NCBI GenBank assembly: GCA_050084985.1
Contig: JBITNC010000001.1
Location: 32,984,001-33,048,000, forward strand
Source of the DNA: Nageia nagi
Taxonomy: Eukaryota; Pinophyta
Length of the DNA: 64,000 nt
Direction: 5' to 3'
In this document: piece by piece, positions 61,222 through 64,000 of the stretch
Layout: each line of letters opens with the position of its first letter
Numbering within the stretch: the first letter of the stretch is position 1
Position numbers and translations under genes: made by a program
The notes under the pieces: model-generated
Seen by the model: only the letters and a program-made list of their open reading frames with translations
Database searches by the model: none
What the model was told of the DNA's origin: nothing

Positions 61222-61916
61222 TGCCTAAAAATGAATTATTATTTATTAAATAATTCATTTTAGAGCCTCAATGGTGTATTATAAAAAAAGGGGTTAAATA
61301 ATACCCAAGGTTATGCCAAAGCTATGTAATTTATGTAATGGAACCTTGTGACATGTATAAGGGTCAAAAAGATCTAAGTCATGTAAATATGTTGTCATAT
61401 ATCAAATATGACCTAAAAATTATCTCCATCATATATAAAGGAGGAGGAGGTTATGGAAAAACAAATATGAGAAAGATCCTAGGGAGATTCGAGCACATGA
61501 TACATCACTCTGTTATGTGTAAATATTATTTGTAAGCTATATCTTATGTTTGTTATCTGATGATTCTTTCATTCTCTTGTTGCTACATTCTTTATTGCAT
61601 ATGTTATATTACTTATCTTAATCTATCAATGATGTACCACTTATAAGATGCCAACAATGTGCAATTAAATGAATCTATGCTTATCTTTTGTGTATGTTTT
61701 TCTTGATGTAATGAACATGCCATCTAATTAAACATAAGTATCTTTATATTATCCATTATTTCAATAATTTAAATATATGTGTCAATAAGAAACAATCATA
61801 CCAATAGTGCATTAATTAACCCCCATAAAATATTAATTAATTACATTTTATCAATTTATCTTTCCATACTAATGAGATTTTGTAAGTTTTTTGTTATAGT
61901 TTTACACTACCAACAT
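61222..61916 (+). repeat. Probable 5' LTR of element E
   Basis: Begins TGCCTAAAAATG where D gag homology stops. TATA box near 61433 (CATATATAAAGG). The end is placed at a CA before the leader (CCAACA); no clear PBS follows, so the right edge is uncertain. The second LTR is outside the window. Confidence 0.45.
61225..61263. repeat. Palindrome at the E LTR start
   Basis: CTAAAAATGAATTATT, an 8-base loop, then AATAATTCATTTTAG: arms of 16 and 15 bases that pair except for one missing T. It could form a hairpin. Confidence 0.9.
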
Positions 61917-61953
61917 CGTACATTCCTATCCCTAGGATGATATTGGCATAGAA

Positions 61954-63050
61954 ATGGATACAATGTTCCTTTCCCTAATGCAAGCTATGAATAAAAATAT
62001 GCTCAAGATGCAAAAAGTAATTAATATGCTGATCAATATAGGAAGCTCAACATTTGCTTTTACTATTCAAGCTACACCTTCTAACATCTCACAACCATAA
62101 AATCCAAATGAATATGATAGCATCTTCATCTCACCCTTGATGTATGAGATCCATAAATTTCCCCTACAACTCAAACACAAGGCTCCCAAGTTTAAGATGT
62201 TTAGTGGTGAACAAGATTCCAAATAGCATCTCATTAGCTTCTAGGAGGAGTGCTTGTTGAAGCTAGGATTGGAAGAGAGATTGATGATGAAATTTTTACC
62301 AAGGAGTCTAAAAGGGGATGCTATTCAATGATTCTATGCTCTACCTAGTAATTTGATTGATTCATTCAAGACCTTAGTCAAAGCATTCATAAGCCAATAC
62401 AAGAATAACATTAAGAAATAAAGCAATGTATCTGAGTTATATGCAATTTGACAAGGAATCAATGAAGCCCTAGAGAAGTATGCTCCATGTTTAAAAAATG
62501 TATGGCAATATATTTGAAGTAAATTATATGAACATAAAATTTTTGATATTTTTCATGAATCTATTATACTTGTTCTTAATTTGCATGCTCCTAGTGCTAA
62601 GGATTTTAGTTTTAGATTATTAGTTCAACAATTATTACAGAAAGAGAAGGCATTATTAGCTTTAGGTGAGCTTAAGTATGCACCTAACCCCTTTGTTTGA
62701 GACACTAGAAAAACCTATGCAAAGAAAGATAAAAAACAAATACATATGGTAGATAGACCCACTTCTCCTTAAAAGATGCAAAGATCTCAAACCACAAAAG
62801 AGAACTCATACATTTTTGGTACAACCAAGTGTTATTTTGAGGGATGTAATGAAAAGAGGACTTTTACATCCCCTTGAGCATTTTTATCAATATGATCATA
62901 CTCCTATGGGATGCTTTGATGCCTACTATACTTACCATCAATGAAAAGGTCATGCAACAAATTTTTTCAAGACATTAGAGGTAGAGATATTGGAGCTTGT
63001 GGAGAAAGGAAGGTATACAATTGATGAAAGCCTTGCTACCCAAGGACCTA
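61954..63050 (+). pseudogene. gag: Element E gag remnant
   Basis: ATG 61954 starts MDTMFLSLMQAMNKNMLKMQ. The capsid part follows in the same frame with stops at likely Gln/Trp codons: HKAPKFKMFSGEQD, LGLEERLMMKFLPRSLKGDA, FYALPSNLIDSFKTLVKAFI, EALEKYAPCLKNVWQYI, LLQKEKALLALGELKYAPNP. The knuckle region at about 62910-62970 reads YYTYHQ, stop, KGHATNFF, with two Cys lost. After that ETLEVEILELVEKG-like sequence runs to about 63050. Confidence 0.85.
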
Positions 63051-63400
63051 TAATAAATATCATTTTAGTGAGCAATGAGGTTTATGCTAACTTATGAAGA
63101 GGATGCCCATGCAATGCTCCAAATCCAATTACTATTGAATAAGTAAGTATCCCATATGATATTAAAATTTATAGCATGATTGATCATTTGAAAAATACAC
63201 TTGCCAAAATTATTTTATATGATCTCATTTCTACATCTCAATTTTATAGGGATATATTATATACCTTATTTAAGAATGAAACTATCCCTACTAATATTTC
63301 ATCTGCTATGTTTTCTAAAAAAATTAAAACCATTAGGGAATGTGATGCTATTTCTTTTTACAAATCTAAAAAGCTACTCAAGAATTGTTAGATGAATGTT
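63051..63400 (+). pseudogene. Element E gag-protease linker
   Basis: Frame 63176-63391 (MIDHLKNTLAKIILYDLIST, then FSKKIKTIRECDAISF) is coding-like and leads to the protease. No known domain. Confidence 0.6.
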
Positions 63401-63860
63401 CAACTTTATTTATCACACCTATGGTTGATATATGGGAAGTTAAACAAACAATGGTAGATAATGGATCAGCTATAAATGTATGCTCTAATCATTTTTTAAT
63501 TTAATTACAAGAGAAAGGTCTAGAGATTCCTCCTTTAGAAGAAGCTACTTTCAAGATTAGGGCTTATGATAGCTCATCAAATAAACCTTTATAAATAAAA
63601 ATAATCATAATTACTATCATTGTTAGGACTATAGAAAAAAACTTTTAGGTTGTAGAGTCTAAATTATCCTATAGCATGCTTTTAGAGAGATCTTGGATTC
63701 ATGATATGGATGCAATCCCTTCCACATTACATGGTAGATTGATGTTTGAATTCAAAGGTGAAGTACATACCATCATGAGAGATATTGAGCCATATGCACT
63801 ATGCAATGTTGTTAATATTGAAGAATATGCCATCTTGTCACCATGATATGAGATAGAGTC
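63401..63860 (+). pseudogene. Element E aspartic protease remnant
   Basis: QTMVDNGSAINVCSNHFLI at about 63449-63505, with DNGSA at the active site. FKIRAYDSSSNKPL follows at about 63553, then SYSMLLERSWIHDMDAIPST (usual ILLGRPWI), then EFKGEVHTIMRDIEPYALC. Stops at 63501, 63591 and 63645. It resembles the F and D proteases. Confidence 0.85.
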
Positions 63861-64000
63861 CTTAGAATACCCTACATTAGATGTAAATACAAAAAACAAA
63901 GTGCAGATCATAGAGATAGGTATGGGAACCTATAGAATTGATGACACAAACTTGTTTGTATCCATAAAATACTTGAGATAGCCTAAGATGTTAGCTATTT
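63861..64000 (+). other. Element E protease-RT linker, cut by the window end
   Basis: Coding-like continuation after the protease (EYPTLDVNTKNKVQIIEIGM), degraded; runs off the end. Confidence 0.5.

Larger units (their letters stand above)
61222..64000 (+). mobile_element. Element E: plus-strand Ty3/gypsy element, 5' part only
   Basis: A probable LTR (61222-61916) with a TATA box, followed by gag (61954 on) and protease (about 63440 on). It runs off the window. It starts inside the gag remnant of D, so it probably inserted into D. The clade is not certain; the gag and DNGSA protease resemble the Tat elements. Confidence 0.7.

Noticed and set aside
1-64000. Integrated pararetrovirus
   Set aside because: Elements have LTRs, PBS, polypurine tracts, integrase and TSDs, and no movement-protein or virus-type gene order is seen.
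1-64000. Host protein-coding or tRNA/rRNA genes
   Set aside because: Every coherent coding stretch I could recognise is gag-pol or an element-associated ORF; no tRNA-like fold was recognised by eye.

Overview
This window looks like intergenic DNA from a large-genome seed plant. The sequence is AT-rich and CpG-poor, and I see no intact host gene, tRNA, rRNA or CRISPR. It is filled with nested, mutated LTR retrotransposons. A gymnosperm such as a conifer is my best guess, because of the many old, diverged, still full-length elements; that is an inference and not proven by the sequence.

Layout, left part. A large old Ty3/gypsy element of the Tat type ('element F', + strand) runs from about 1907 to 37998, between two diverged direct repeats of about 820 bp that look like its LTRs. 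It has been split twice. A Ty1/copia element (3785-10456; 490-bp LTRs, perfect TSD TATCT) sits in its leader. A second Tat-type element ('B1', 20827-30965) sits in its 3' part. Without the insertions F is about 19 kb. It carries gag-pol (11051-18790), an extra sense ORF after pol (about 18937-20080), and an antisense coding remnant (about 32940-35325) that resembles the plant mobile domain.

Layout, right part. A minus-strand Tat-type element ('D') is the host for everything else. Its pol and gag remnants lie at 40540-41526 and 56228-61200. It is interrupted by a chromovirus-like gypsy element ('C', 41527-56227, minus strand, TSD TATGA). C is in turn interrupted by another member of the B family ('B2', 43692-52207, minus strand, TSD TCATA). 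At 61222 a further plus-strand gypsy element ('E') begins and runs off the window.

The flanks of F (1-1906 and 37999 onward) share a TATG-rich simple-sequence character, so F itself probably inserted into the 3' region of D. The nesting would then be D{ F{copia, B1}, C{B2} }, with E inside or next to D's gag.

How the genes relate. All coding regions are broken, largely by changes that look like C-to-T or G-to-A transitions: Gln, Arg or Trp codons become stops, catalytic Asp becomes Asn, Glu becomes Lys. B2 has the best preserved polymerase and integrase. The copia element is the youngest by LTR comparison (5 substitutions and 2 single-base indels in 490 bp). The items most worth a second look are the two extra ORFs of F, an inverted LTR copy inside the copia element that could give a hairpin transcript, hairpin-forming 49-bp repeats in the copia 3' region, and a 2-kb tandem duplication of the RNase H/integrase region in B1 that shares stop codons between copies.
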